Positions 17,663 through 26,727 of a DNA stretch of 64,000 nucleotides are shown in pieces (within the stretch, counting starts at the first letter, position 1; each line of letters starts with the position of its first letter). The position numbers were made by a program, and so were the translations under genes. Below the pieces are notes generated by a model, which was not told the DNA's origin, made no database searches, and was given only the letters and a program-made list of their open reading frames with translations. This stretch comes from an uncultured Bacilli bacterium (GTDB lineage: Bacteria; Bacillota_I; Bacilli_A; RF39; UBA660): positions 9,523 through 73,522 of the forward strand of contig CAJTZC010000007.1 of the NCBI GenBank assembly GCA_910583745.1, given 5' to 3'.

Positions 17663-19384
17663 ATGAAAATCGTCAAACGGGATGGACGCACGGTCGAATA
17701 CAACAGCGATAAAATTCGTGTCGCGATTGGGAAAGCGAATTGTGAAGTCAGTGAACAAGAGAGATTGAGCGACGAGGGTATCAACTCTATCATCGATTAT
17801 ATAGAATCTTTAGATAGAAAGCGCATGCTCGTCGAGGATATACAGGATATTATAGAAGAAAAAATCATGGAGATGGGAAAATACAGTCTCGCGAAAAAGT
17901 ATATTATTTACAGATATAAACGCTCTGTCATCAGACAGACCAATACGACCGACGCATCGATTTTAGCTATATTAAAAAACAATTCTTATGGCGACGGAGA
18001 ATGTTTGGTCGTGAATAGGCAGCGAGATGTCATGGCTGGCGAGGCGAGCAAGGATTTGGCTTATAGATTGTTGTTGCCTCAAAATGTCGTCGCGGCCGAA
18101 AAGGAGAATCGCATCAAATTTTGTAATGTCGAGTATTTTACTGAGCCGAGCATCGAAAGTGTCAAAGTCAATTTGCAAGATATGTTCGAGAAGGGCACGG
18201 TTATAAATGGAGTAAAAATTGACGAGCCTAAGAGTTTCCAATCGGCGTGTAATGTGCTCGTCGAAATTATCTCTTCCCTTTCGTTTTGTCAAAACGGAAG
18301 CATCTATGTCGATTTGAAAGATTTGTTCAAATATTACAATATGTCGTATGAAAAAAAGTACGAAATTTACAAGTCTTTAATGAGAGATACGCTTACGAAT
18401 GAACAGATTTGCGCAGTCACGGAGACACAAGTTTTCTTGGAAGTGAAATCGGGTATTCAGACTATCTTCTATCAGACGAATACGATTCCGCTTTCTAATG
18501 GACTCGAACCGCAAGTGTATTTCTTGATAGACCAAAAGGATATTACCTGCCAAGCGGAGGAGAAAATCGTCTTCGAATTTATACGTCAGAAAACTTTGGG
18601 AATAAAGGATGAGAAGGACAATTATCGTATCACGCGATATCCTATGGTCATCTACTCTCTCGACGAGGGGTATGAGAACAGTGCGTGTGGTTATTTGGCG
18701 AGTGAACTTTTAAACTCTGAAGCAGATTATATCGTCATGAATGAAAAAAGATTTAACGATTTTAGAAAGACCTGCGAGAGATTTAATCAGGGTTCCATTA
18801 TTTTGAATTTGGCTAACTTAGCTCTCTTGGCGAAAAAAGATGATGATGAAGACTTCTTATCGTTATTAGAAGAAAATCTCGGCTATTGTTATGAAGGGTT
18901 CTTATGTAGAAATCACAATCTACAAGGCGTGTACAGCGATAAGAGTCCTCTACATTGGAGGCATGGGGCGATTGCAAGGCTCGATTCGATGGAAAAGATA
19001 GATTCTTATTTACGTAGAGAGTATTCGACTTTGACTTTGGTCGTCGCGGGGTTCGAGGCCTGTGTCAAGATATTGGGCGAAGAATACAAGACAAAAATAC
19101 GCGACCTCATCGTGAAAACTTTAAAGATGTGGAACAACGACAATTCTTTTGAAATCGTGTTGTCGAATTACTTTGAAGAAGGTGTTCTCGAGAAGATGTA
19201 TTTAAAGGATGAAAGTGAACTAAAAAAATATGGCATTGCATCTCTTTTGGATACTGCGGAATTTATGAATAATGAGTATTTCAAAAATGGAAATCTCTAC
19301 CTTTGCATTAAGGACAAATCCATTCTTTTCGAAAAAGGGATTTTGGAGAGTCATTGGATTATAAAAAAGTCTTCTAGCGAGTAG
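17663..19384 (+). CDS. NrdD-like protein with ATP-cone, lacking the glycyl-radical domain
   Basis: A 573-residue protein related to anaerobic ribonucleotide reductase. Residues 1-90 form an ATP-cone (KRDGRTVEYNSDKI; YKRSVIRQ). Then come NrdD landmarks: GTVINGVKIDEPKSFQSA, IFYQTNTIPLSNG, RFNQGSIILNLANLAL, and WRHGAIARLDSMEKID. The chain stops about 100-150 residues early: no RVxGY-type glycyl-radical loop and no C-terminal zinc Cys4. The usual cysteine-bearing loop after the barrel strand (NCCLIDL in NrdD) reads SVKVNLQDM. It is thus predicted to be catalytically dead, perhaps a nucleotide sensor. The start is the ATG after TTGGTGAT. One of only three plus-strand genes. Confidence 0.7.
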   Translation: MKIVKRDGRTVEYNSDKIRVAIGKANCEVSEQERLSDEGINSIIDYIESLDRKRMLVEDIQDIIEEKIMEMGKYSLAKKYIIYRYKRSVIRQTNTTDASILAILKNNSYGDGECLVVNRQRDVMAGEASKDLAYRLLLPQNVVAAEKENRIKFCNVEYFTEPSIESVKVNLQDMFEKGTVINGVKIDEPKSFQSACNVLVEIISSLSFCQNGSIYVDLKDLFKYYNMSYEKKYEIYKSLMRDTLTNEQICAVTETQVFLEVKSGIQTIFYQTNTIPLSNGLEPQVYFLIDQKDITCQAEEKIVFEFIRQKTLGIKDEKDNYRITRYPMVIYSLDEGYENSACGYLASELLNSEADYIVMNEKRFNDFRKTCERFNQGSIILNLANLALLAKKDDDEDFLSLLEENLGYCYEGFLCRNHNLQGVYSDKSPLHWRHGAIARLDSMEKIDSYLRREYSTLTLVVAGFEACVKILGEEYKTKIRDLIVKTLKMWNNDNSFEIVLSNYFEEGVLEKMYLKDESELKKYGIASLLDTAEFMNNEYFKNGNLYLCIKDKSILFEKGILESHWIIKKSSSE

Positions 19385-19391
19385 AAGACTT
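19367..19391. terminator. Bidirectional terminator between convergent genes
   Basis: AAGTCTTCTA/TAGAAGACTT ten-base stem with A and T tracts on either side; it ends both the NrdD-like gene (plus) and the DUF6020-like gene (minus). Confidence 0.85.
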
Positions 19392-21203
19392 CTTTTTGTT
19401 TTGGTTTAGTAGCGCTAAGGTCATCGGCAATGTCGATATAAATGGAAGTGCATATCTGAAATAAGCATTTGCAGGGCTTGCGACGCATACTAGAATTAAT
19501 GAAAGTGCGGGCAAGAGGACCAAAATCCATTTTTTGTTCTTATTTACTAAGAGGCAGCCGACTAAGTACATATAGAACCAGACGGTGAAACCGATGTTGA
19601 CATATAGTCCTAGAAGTGGGAAATACTGATAGGCGTTTCCGAATCCGGCAAGTGCAGTTCTAAGACCAGAAAGAGCATTAAAATGATAGTCGAAACCTGC
19701 TTCTTCTAATTTTGTGTTGTAATCTGCGTAGAGATACCAACGTACTGTATTTGGGTAGAAGTAGCCGTACATGTTGTTTATGGTTGCATCGATGTAGATT
19801 ATCGGCCTTTTTAGCAGATACTTGAACCACATGGCAAAGTATTCTTTCAATTCCTCATCTGTGGTGTATTTGTTATAGGTATTTTTGACTCGATCTGCCA
19901 GTTCAGGGTCATATTCTTTTTTTATCGTCTCATAATTTAAAATTTTTGCGATAAGTTCTTTATCTTTTTCTTCGATAATGTCTTCGTCTTTTTGTATAAG
20001 AGCCGCGGTTTGTTGAAATGGTATCGATAAAACTTCGCGTATGCTGGTCGGGGTTATTTTGAGCGTCGGCAAGAGGACTTTTGAATATCCTAAATAACTT
20101 AAGAGGACTGTAGCGAGGACGACAGCGGTCGCTTTTCGATTCTCTTTTACGATGAAGCAGAATGGTAAACTCAGCAGTATGGTGTATATACCATTGTTTC
20201 GAGAGAGAAATAAGAATATAGAAATCCCTATCATTGCAAGGACGTTTTTACGGTCGTATTTGTGTTTTATGAGCTCGTAAAGTTTTATCGTATATAACAT
20301 TATCCATAGAGTGAAGAATGTATCTTTGTTTGTCGATAAGGAATAAAACGGAAAGATAGGTACGAGTGCATAGACTCCGATGATGAATAACAGTATCTTG
20401 TTCGGTACTCCCTCTCTTTTGAGAAATTTTATCGAATAAGCAAGAGTGCAAATCATGCAGGTTATTTGTATGGCACTGTAGAGGAAAAGACCTAAGTTGA
20501 CATTCTCTATCGTGACACCAAGTTTAAAGCAACCGCCTAACAACAAAGTGTGTATAATCGGATTGAAATTTGTGATGGTCACCGTAGGGTCTAACATGAT
20601 GACACTGTCCCAATATCTATTGTGTATACCCATGAATTCTTTTATCTGATTCGCTGGGTCGTAACCCATGACAGCGGGATAAAAGGCTATTATATAAGGA
20701 AGATAGCAAACGAGTAGCGCGATGCACGTAAATTTAAATGGGTGTTTATCTAAGTAATCGGTAAATTTTGAACCTTTGAATTCGCCAACTTTGCATGCTA
20801 TCATTTTGTCATATAACACATTTAAGGCAGTATATATTAAAGGATAGAGACCTATAAATTTGGCGATTGAAATGATTAAGAAAGCTGCATTTCCGTATAC
20901 GAGATAGGCCCCGTCCGTCGTATCGAAACTGTAACCGAATATCAACAATAAGGTAAACATCGTACTCAGTACTTTAAAAGGCATTCTCGATTTGTTTTGT
21001 CCTTTAAATTTTTGGTAAAAAAGATATATGGCAAAGGTTACAATCGCATACACCAGTATATCGACATCGTGTCTCGTGTATACGATTATTTTCTTCGGGT
21101 CTAATTTAAACATCAGAGCAAAGCAGCCGCATATTGCAAGGAATAGATATAGAGGTGTTTTAAGCTTTTTTGCTATTTCTGTTTTTTTTACATTTTTTTT
21201 CAT
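19374..21203 (-). CDS. Polytopic membrane protein, DUF6020-like (GT-C type)
   Basis: A 609-residue membrane protein with about 12-14 hydrophobic helices. The stretch MGYDPANQIKEFMG followed by an extracytoplasmic loop and NFNPIIHTLLLGG resembles DUF6020 proteins, which look like lipid-linked sugar transferases of the GT-C fold with the acidic residue in the first outer loop. The ATG at 21203 is chosen with AGAGGAAAC upstream. Single gene; substrate unknown. Assignment rests on topology and the DP-x-N...HP-like pattern only. Confidence 0.6.
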   Translation of the reverse strand: MKKNVKKTEIAKKLKTPLYLFLAICGCFALMFKLDPKKIIVYTRHDVDILVYAIVTFAIYLFYQKFKGQNKSRMPFKVLSTMFTLLLIFGYSFDTTDGAYLVYGNAAFLIISIAKFIGLYPLIYTALNVLYDKMIACKVGEFKGSKFTDYLDKHPFKFTCIALLVCYLPYIIAFYPAVMGYDPANQIKEFMGIHNRYWDSVIMLDPTVTITNFNPIIHTLLLGGCFKLGVTIENVNLGLFLYSAIQITCMICTLAYSIKFLKREGVPNKILLFIIGVYALVPIFPFYSLSTNKDTFFTLWIMLYTIKLYELIKHKYDRKNVLAMIGISIFLFLSRNNGIYTILLSLPFCFIVKENRKATAVVLATVLLSYLGYSKVLLPTLKITPTSIREVLSIPFQQTAALIQKDEDIIEEKDKELIAKILNYETIKKEYDPELADRVKNTYNKYTTDEELKEYFAMWFKYLLKRPIIYIDATINNMYGYFYPNTVRWYLYADYNTKLEEAGFDYHFNALSGLRTALAGFGNAYQYFPLLGLYVNIGFTVWFYMYLVGCLLVNKNKKWILVLLPALSLILVCVASPANAYFRYALPFISTLPMTLALLNQNKKKSSTR

Positions 21204-21261
21204 ATGTTTCCTCTTTTCTTGTTTTAAGTATAGCACGATTGGAAAAAACCTAAAAGAAAAA

Positions 21262-21279
21262 GTAGCAAAAAAATGCTAC
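21262..21279 (-). terminator. Terminator of yabP-yabQ-divIC
   Basis: GTAGCA/TGCTAC hairpin with a T-rich tail on the minus strand, overlapping the divIC stop codon. Confidence 0.8.
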
Positions 21280-21563
21280 TCGACTATTCTAATGATTATT
21301 TCTCCATTTTTTGAATATAGGTATTTTTCTCTTGCAAATCTCGCGATGTAATCCGGATCTTGAAGTTTTACTATGTCTCCGGACAGAGTCTCTTCTTCTT
21401 CTAGAAGGTCTGTATATTTTTCTTCTAGTTCAGCTTTCGATTGGTAATTGGCAAATATTTTTGGCCAGTAATAATACATTTTGCAGCCGAATAGAGATAG
21501 CAATCCGACGATGACAAGCAAGTACATTTTCATTCTTCTTTTTTCTTTTCTCGTTCTTTTCAT
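21276..21563 (-). CDS. divIC: Septum formation protein DivIC/FtsB family
   Basis: A 95-residue bitopic protein: basic N-terminus KRTRKEKRR, one membrane helix (about 13-30), a coiled coil (ELEEKYTDLLEEEETL) and the family end DPDYIARFAREKYLYSKNGE. It joins FtsL and DivIB in the divisome. GGGAGG lies 6 bases before the ATG at 21563. It follows yabP and yabQ exactly as in B. subtilis. Confidence 0.9.
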   Translation of the reverse strand: MKRTRKEKRRMKMYLLVIVGLLSLFGCKMYYYWPKIFANYQSKAELEEKYTDLLEEEETLSGDIVKLQDPDYIARFAREKYLYSKNGEIIIRIVE

Positions 21564-21588
21564 ATCCAGCCTCCCTTGCATTATAGCA

Positions 21589-21867
21589 TTAAGACTTTTT
21601 GTGTTTCAACAGTTTGATTTTTGTTTTTATAAACTTTACACAAATTTTACTGGTCACGAGGCCCGATAAAAAAGTGGCTATAAAATAGATGTGAAATTTT
21701 CCATCGTTGAGATGATATAAAATGAACATGAAAATGGCAGTCATCAGTGGAAAGATTATATAGCATAGAAGAGATTTTTTTCTAAGGAAAAATTCATACG
21801 TTGTCATCAAAATGAAACCGAATAGAAAGAAAGCTAAAAACGACAGGAGTTGTATGTGAACTGTCAT
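21589..21867 (-). CDS. yabQ: Spore cortex protein YabQ-like
   Basis: A 92-residue protein with three hydrophobic segments. Sequence similarity to YabQ is modest (QLLSFLAFFLFGFILMTTYEF; YHLNDGKFHIYFIATFLSG) but the position between yabP and divIC is diagnostic. In B. subtilis YabQ localises to the outer forespore membrane and is needed for cortex formation. It overlaps the yabP gene by 4 bases. Shorter than B. subtilis YabQ by about half, mainly at the C-terminus. Confidence 0.8.
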   Translation of the reverse strand: MTVHIQLLSFLAFFLFGFILMTTYEFFLRKKSLLCYIIFPLMTAIFMFILYHLNDGKFHIYFIATFLSGLVTSKICVKFIKTKIKLLKHKKS

Positions 21868-22151
21868 TTGAACAACTTATTAAAAATGCTTCCTTCTGTA
21901 CTTTTGGCATTGTCATCGAGATAGGAGACACTGTCGATGTGACCTTTAATCGATACATTTCCTTCTAGAGTATCTAGTTTTATCATTTCGAGTCCAGAAC
22001 CTTTTATCAGCATGCCGCCCAAATTTGTGTTTAGCAAGAATTCTTCATTGTCGAAACTTTCTATTTTACGAACCCCCGTTATGACAATGCTTTTTCTTTC
22101 ATTTAGACTAACTATGTGGTTTACGCTGGTGTTTTCTACTATTCTATCCAT
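21864..22151 (-). CDS. yabP: Sporulation protein YabP
   Basis: A 95-residue YabP-family protein. The core NERKSIVITGVRKIESFDNE is the recognised family motif, followed by a KGSGLEMIKLDTLEGNVSIKG strand set. YabP is needed for spore cortex with YabQ. It is the first gene of the yabP-yabQ-divIC operon here; the yabO (rqcP) gene that usually precedes it is absent and spoVG stands in its place. Confidence 0.9.
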   Translation of the reverse strand: MDRIVENTSVNHIVSLNERKSIVITGVRKIESFDNEEFLLNTNLGGMLIKGSGLEMIKLDTLEGNVSIKGHIDSVSYLDDNAKSTEGSIFNKLFK

Positions 22152-22171
22152 GATTTATCACCTACACCATT

Positions 22172-22200
22172 ATATGAAAAAAAGAAGATAATTAGTCTTC
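22172..22200 (-). terminator. Terminator of spoVG
   Basis: GAAGA/TCTTC hairpin then seven T, at the spoVG stop codon on the minus strand; it separates spoVG from yabP. Confidence 0.75.
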
Positions 22201-22491
22201 TTTTTCCTCTGTTTGGTCTTCATCAGGTAAATCTTTTATTCTGTTGTATTCCTCTATAATCGCATCGTTGAACATTGCTCTCGTTTCTTCGTTTACAGGA
22301 TGACAAGAATCGTGATATTGACCGTCCAATCCTTTTTTGCTTGGCATTGCTGCAAATAGAGAACCGTCTGCTCTTTCGATAATTCTGATGTGTTCGATTG
22401 CGAAGCAGTCATCTAATTCGACGTATGCAGAACCTTTCATTCTAGGATTTCCATTTTCGACTTTACGTACTGATACTTTTGTTATCTTCAT
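22192..22491 (-). CDS. spoVG: SpoVG RNA/DNA-binding regulator
   Basis: A 99-residue SpoVG. The family sequence MKITKVSVRKVENGNPRMKG, then IRIIERADGSLFAAMPSKK and DSCHPVNEETRAMF, is unmistakable. SpoVG affects septation at sporulation, and in other Firmicutes capsule and virulence genes. The acidic tail is ordinary. In Bacillus it lies near the purR-glmU end of the same chromosomal arm; here it is moved next to yabP. Confidence 0.97.
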   Translation of the reverse strand: MKITKVSVRKVENGNPRMKGSAYVELDDCFAIEHIRIIERADGSLFAAMPSKKGLDGQYHDSCHPVNEETRAMFNDAIIEEYNRIKDLPDEDQTEEKED

Positions 22492-22596
22492 AATACACTC
22501 TCTTTCTAAGTCTTAACTATCTTCATTTTATAATATATGAGGGAAAATTGCAAGAAAATTCTCTATTTAATCGAATATAACTCGTCTTGAAATATA

Positions 22597-23106
22597 TTAA
22601 GGATTGTAGTTTTTCATCAGCATCTTAGGCAACACTTTTTTTATTTTAGATGAACAATATCTAGTTACCAATATATTGAGAAGGACTGCTAAGACTAAGA
22701 TGAGAAGTATTCGACCTGGTTTTATCGGTACTAAGTTCATATAGAAACCCAAGGAATTTTTAGCGATGTAATCTATCGGGAATTTTGTGACAATAAAGAT
22801 GAGTGTTGCATACATAAATGTCGAGCATGTAATTATTAGTGATTCGATTAAGAATGTCGCCATGATTTTAATATTAGAAATTCCGAACGTTTTGAGAAAA
22901 CCGATTTCTTTTTTATGGGTATCGATGCTGTCTAAAATATAATTTGTGAGGAATATAACAGTGAGTATTTCTACAAATATTTGGAATGTAGATAAAATGT
23001 AAGTGTACTCTTTTACGGTCTCTTCTATGAGTTTATATGCAGGTTTTATTTTTTTATTTACTGTATTTGTTTTTAATTCGGATTTATTTTCCGCTAAAAA
23101 TTTCAT
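22597..23106 (-). pseudogene. Truncated FtsX/MacB-type permease
   Basis: About 165 residues corresponding to the C-terminal half of an FtsX-like ABC permease: a helix, the IDTHKKEIGFLKTFGISNIKI coupling segment, two further helices and a basic tail. The N-terminal helix and extracytoplasmic domain are missing; the frame runs into the 3' end of the neighbouring 295-residue gene and overlaps it by 23 bases. An in-frame ATG at 23106 could still start a protein. Best read as a permease decapitated by a deletion, in a block with related intact genes. Confidence 0.6.
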
Positions 23107-23971
23107 ACCACGATTTAAGTTTGTCGAGACCGTCTCCGGCGATTTCTTTGATAAGTGACCACGTAAGTCCAAAATTTTTCTTCATTGTGGCAAATCCTTT
23201 TTTAGCTGTTTCGCATGCGTCTCCATTCGTCTCGCATACTTTTGTTGCCACATCTAGATAAGCTTTTACAATTTCGTTTTTTATATTTGTATAAACTTTG
23301 TTCGTAGTTGAAGTGATGCTTTCTTTATAGTCTGGGAAATACTTCTCTATTTTTTCATCAAAATAAAGTGCTGCGTTTAGTACTTTTAATTTGGCACTTA
23401 AGGTTAAATCTTTGAACTTTTGTCCCTTTATAGTACCATCATAGAAGATGAAGTCTACGACTGTGATAAATCCGTTTTTTAAATCTTCTTTTATCGATGA
23501 AGCAGAAAATTCTTTCTCTAATTTCTCTACGTATTCGAGGACGTCTTCGTCTGCAGAATTTTTATCTGCTTTTTCGGTCGTTTTATTTTCAATTTTTTTT
23601 GTGGTTGTCGATTTTGTTTCATTTGGTACAGTCGGCTCTGTTTTTTCTTCTTCAACATTGGTGTTACTCTTTAACAAAATGATGTCTTTTGCCATAATCG
23701 TCTTTAGAACACTGTCTTCGTCGATGTCCTTATCTCTATAAATAATTCTAATTTCGTCTCCGATTGCAAAGCTATCGACGACATTTTGTATTAGGTAATC
23801 TTCACTCGTATTTTCTACGATGATGTATTTTTCTCCTACAACAATGATTTTTCCTGTCATTTCGTTTTCATGATTTTTACCAATGGTTACTAGATATATA
23901 ATTATAGCGATAAGGAAAATTGTTATCGATGATAATGTGATTAGTAAAATGTTTTTTGTTTGATTGCTCAT
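23084..23971 (-). CDS. Unknown membrane-anchored protein
   Basis: A 295-residue protein with one N-terminal membrane helix (about 8-30), a small beta-domain (GKIIVVGEKYIIVENTSEDYL), a Thr/Lys/Glu-rich linker (about 105-145) and a helical C-terminal domain with Cys pair VCETNGDACETAKK. GGAGGTG is 6 bases before the ATG at 23971. Not recognised. It follows the ABC permease genes with 69 bases between, so it may belong to the export cassette, perhaps as an accessory or immunity protein; that is inference only. Confidence 0.55.
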   Translation of the reverse strand: MSNQTKNILLITLSSITIFLIAIIIYLVTIGKNHENEMTGKIIVVGEKYIIVENTSEDYLIQNVVDSFAIGDEIRIIYRDKDIDEDSVLKTIMAKDIILLKSNTNVEEEKTEPTVPNETKSTTTKKIENKTTEKADKNSADEDVLEYVEKLEKEFSASSIKEDLKNGFITVVDFIFYDGTIKGQKFKDLTLSAKLKVLNAALYFDEKIEKYFPDYKESITSTTNKVYTNIKNEIVKAYLDVATKVCETNGDACETAKKGFATMKKNFGLTWSLIKEIAGDGLDKLKSWYEIFSGK

Positions 23972-24040
23972 ATGAATGCACCTCCAGAGGTATGTCTTTG
24001 TGTAGATTATATGGCAATTGTCGTTTTTTTGCAATATGTA

Positions 24041-24778
24041 TCAATTTATTTTTAATTTATCTAAATCACTTATGCGTTTGTCTTCTTTAGAACTCAGTAA
24101 AATAGAAATTATTAAAATAATGATTAATGTGATGAGTAATCTGTAATCTATTTGGTAGATGTTGTAATAAGTTTGAATTGTACCTACATAGCTCAAAAGG
24201 AAATAGGAAAAATAGGTGGCATTGTAAGCTATAAAGAATAGCGAACTGTAGATGAGTCCATATATGATTCCTAATAACATCAGTACTCTGTTTTTTTGAA
24301 AGCCCATGATTTTATAAAGCGATAAGTCTTTTTGAATGCTTAGTAAATAGTTTAATGTAAAGATAAAGACGAGCGTAAAAATTGTAAAAATAATTATAAC
24401 GGAGATTATCTTAAATATAATCGAATTGTTTTCTGTGTTTGATACTTGCACACTTTGGGTCCCTATTTCTTGAGCGTATTGGCATTCTTCCATAAATCTA
24501 TTTCGTTCTTCGTATGTGAGGAAAATGACCATAAACTTTCCATCTTCTAGTATATCTGCAGCTTCTATTTCGTATTCTTTTAAATAAGAATAATCTTCCG
24601 TTTTACTCTTAAAGTATAATGTTCTGTAGTCTGCTTTTTTAAATTCCTCTTTGACCAAATTTTCTTGGTATCTTAATAAAAGAGTTATGGCGGAATATCC
24701 GAGTAATAATATAAATATAATGAGACAATTTCGGAAAAGTAATTTTTTGTCTGTTAGTCCTTTTAAAATTAACTTCAT
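24041..24778 (-). CDS. FtsX-like ABC permease, small subunit
   Basis: A 245-residue membrane protein: N-terminal helix, a short extracytoplasmic region (about 45-110), then three helices with the FtsX coupling motif LYKIMGFQKNRVLML near residue 160. It forms a half-size permease. The start comes 4 bases after the stop of the 403-residue permease gene, so the two likely make a heterodimeric transporter with the ATPase of 25981-26655. Role inferred as export of the small secreted protein at 26728-27150 or resistance to it. Confidence 0.7.
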   Translation of the reverse strand: MKLILKGLTDKKLLFRNCLIIFILLLGYSAITLLLRYQENLVKEEFKKADYRTLYFKSKTEDYSYLKEYEIEAADILEDGKFMVIFLTYEERNRFMEECQYAQEIGTQSVQVSNTENNSIIFKIISVIIIFTIFTLVFIFTLNYLLSIQKDLSLYKIMGFQKNRVLMLLGIIYGLIYSSLFFIAYNATYFSYFLLSYVGTIQTYYNIYQIDYRLLITLIIILIISILLSSKEDKRISDLDKLKIN

Positions 24779-24782
24779 TGTT

Positions 24783-25994
24783 TTACTCCTTTGTAAGTTC
24801 TTTGACTGTGAATCTGTCGATGATTTTTGTATGACGTTTTATTAGGTAGTATATTATTGTAAATAGAATTGCTAGGAAAATCGTTGTAGCTATTAAATCG
24901 ATTTTAACAATGTTGGTAATATACGCCTGTGCTGAGTAATAGTAGTATATTCTCAATGCAATTGCTCCTATAAAAGTTACGATTAGCACGATGGACAGAG
25001 CTAGAATAAAGGACTGCAAAATTTGAAATAATATTACTTTTTGGGTGTCTTTTTTGGTAAAACCTAATGCTTTATAAAGTGTCATCGTTTTGTAATTTTC
25101 TTTTATATAATTTTTTAAATAGATTATAAATATGAATATATTGATTATCATTATTATGATGGCTTCGATTGTGATTATAGCAAGTAATTTTTTATCAAAA
25201 GTTAAGTCGCGGGTAAAAGTTACTAGAGTTAACCCTGAGAGTGCTTTTACTGTTTTTTCAATATCAAAATTGCTTTTTAAATATATGTTCCCTCCCCAAC
25301 TTTTGTTCCAGACTTCTATTATTTCTGGAATCATTTTGTCAAATTCACTTTCTTTAATATAGCAAGTCTGTGGAGACATGGTTATTTCTGAATTAAAAGT
25401 TCCTACTAGTTTATATTCTCTTTCGATATAATCTTTTACAAAGCCTCCCGCTTTATGTTTTCTAAATCGAACTTGGAGAGTCGTGCCTATATAGTCTTTC
25501 ATGTCAAAGCTATTATTAATTCCTCCTGCATTTTCTGAAGCAGGAGCAAAGAATAATTTTTTTGAACAGATTATTTCATCCTCGTTTTTTAGGTTTCTTC
25601 CATCGATGATTACTTCGTTGTCTGGCGAATTATAAGGAATTGCACTTTTGACTGTTAATAGAACATTCGTCGGCATTTTGGGAAGGTTTAGCATGTTTAT
25701 TTCATAGTATGGGACATCCTGTTCCAAGAATTTAACGACATAGTCTGTTTCACGGACAAGCTTTTTAACTCTTTCTAATTCTTCTTCACTATGTGGTCTT
25801 ACTCCTACCCCCCTAGTTTGGTATTCATTTTTTAACAGGCTGTTGAGTTTATTGCTCGACGATTTATGGTATGAAAATGGAAGTATAATCATAAAAAGCA
25901 TTATTGTTATTACAGATGTTAAGATTATGTGTCTTACTCTTCTTTTTTTATTGTTTTTCTTTGCTAACTTAAACGCATCTTTATTTGATATCAT
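24783..25994 (-). CDS. FtsX-like ABC permease, large subunit
   Basis: A 403-residue permease: N-terminal membrane helix (about 22-42), an extracytoplasmic domain of about 230 residues, then three C-terminal helices with the coupling motif MTLYKALGFTKKDTQKV (about 302-318). This is the MacB/FtsX type III architecture. It overlaps the ATPase gene by 14 bases. Two segments of this gene (its end and an internal part) recur in the pseudogene at 27502-27738. Confidence 0.75.
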   Translation of the reverse strand: MISNKDAFKLAKKNNKKRRVRHIILTSVITIMLFMIILPFSYHKSSSNKLNSLLKNEYQTRGVGVRPHSEEELERVKKLVRETDYVVKFLEQDVPYYEINMLNLPKMPTNVLLTVKSAIPYNSPDNEVIIDGRNLKNEDEIICSKKLFFAPASENAGGINNSFDMKDYIGTTLQVRFRKHKAGGFVKDYIEREYKLVGTFNSEITMSPQTCYIKESEFDKMIPEIIEVWNKSWGGNIYLKSNFDIEKTVKALSGLTLVTFTRDLTFDKKLLAIITIEAIIIMIINIFIFIIYLKNYIKENYKTMTLYKALGFTKKDTQKVILFQILQSFILALSIVLIVTFIGAIALRIYYYYSAQAYITNIVKIDLIATTIFLAILFTIIYYLIKRHTKIIDRFTVKELTKE

Positions 25995-26655
25995 CGCTTA
26001 ACACCCCATCATTTAAGAAGAAAATTTTGTCAGCATAGTTTTTTATAATTTCATTGTGTGATACGACTATGACATACTTTCCTTCTTTACTTATGTTTTT
26101 TAACATTTTAAACACTTCTATTTCTGTTTTGGAATCTAGATTTCCCGTCGGCTCATCGGCGATGATTATCTGTGGGTCATTGATGAGAGCTCTTGCGATG
26201 GCTACTCTTTGACATTCGCCTCCTGATAATTCATGAGGATAATGGTTTACCCTGCCTTTGAGACCTAGTTTGTCTAGAAGCTCGATTGCTTTTTTTATTC
26301 TTTCTTCCTTTTTTATATCGTTGTTTATCAGTGTTGGCAAGATTACATTTTCGAGGGCTGTAAGTTTATCTTCTAAATAATACGATTGAAACACAAAACC
26401 TATATGTCGATTTCTGAATAACGCTTGTTCTTTTTCAGATAAATGTAAAACATCTGTTTCCTCGATTTTATAGGTTCCATGTGTCGGTCTGTCCATAAGG
26501 CCCAGAATATTTATGAGGGTGGTTTTACCACTTCCGCTTCGGCCCATGATAGCTGTAAGTTCCCCTTTTTGAAAGCTTACTGTTATGTCTTTCAGAGCTT
26601 GTACTTCGTTCATCTTTCCTCGATTGTAAATTTTGGTGATATTTTCTAATTTCAT
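25981..26655 (-). CDS. ABC transporter ATPase, MacB/LolD type
   Basis: A 224-residue ATPase with Walker A GRSGSGKTT (about 37-45), Q-loop FVFQSYYLED, signature LSGGECQRVAIARAL, Walker B IIIADEPTGNLDS and His switch VSHN. All catalytic residues are intact. The class serves MacB/FtsX permeases that export peptides or lipoproteins, or mediate peptide-antibiotic resistance; the lactococcin-972 type clusters use the same kind. Located 72 bases downstream of the secreted-protein gene. Confidence 0.85.
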   Translation of the reverse strand: MKLENITKIYNRGKMNEVQALKDITVSFQKGELTAIMGRSGSGKTTLINILGLMDRPTHGTYKIEETDVLHLSEKEQALFRNRHIGFVFQSYYLEDKLTALENVILPTLINNDIKKEERIKKAIELLDKLGLKGRVNHYPHELSGGECQRVAIARALINDPQIIIADEPTGNLDSKTEIEVFKMLKNISKEGKYVIVVSHNEIIKNYADKIFFLNDGVLSDDIK

Positions 26656-26700
26656 TTTACACTTCTCTTTCTTTTTGTTTTTAATTTTTTTAATGAAACT

Positions 26701-26721
26701 AAGGGTGATTGTATCACCCTT
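26701..26721 (-). terminator. Intercistronic hairpin after the secreted-protein gene
   Basis: AAGGGTGAT/ATCACCCTT nine-base stem, 3-base loop, with only a weak T tail (AGTTTCATT). It could act as a partial terminator or RNA stabiliser so that the secreted protein is made in excess over the transporter. Confidence 0.6.
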
Positions 26722-26727
26722 AATCCT

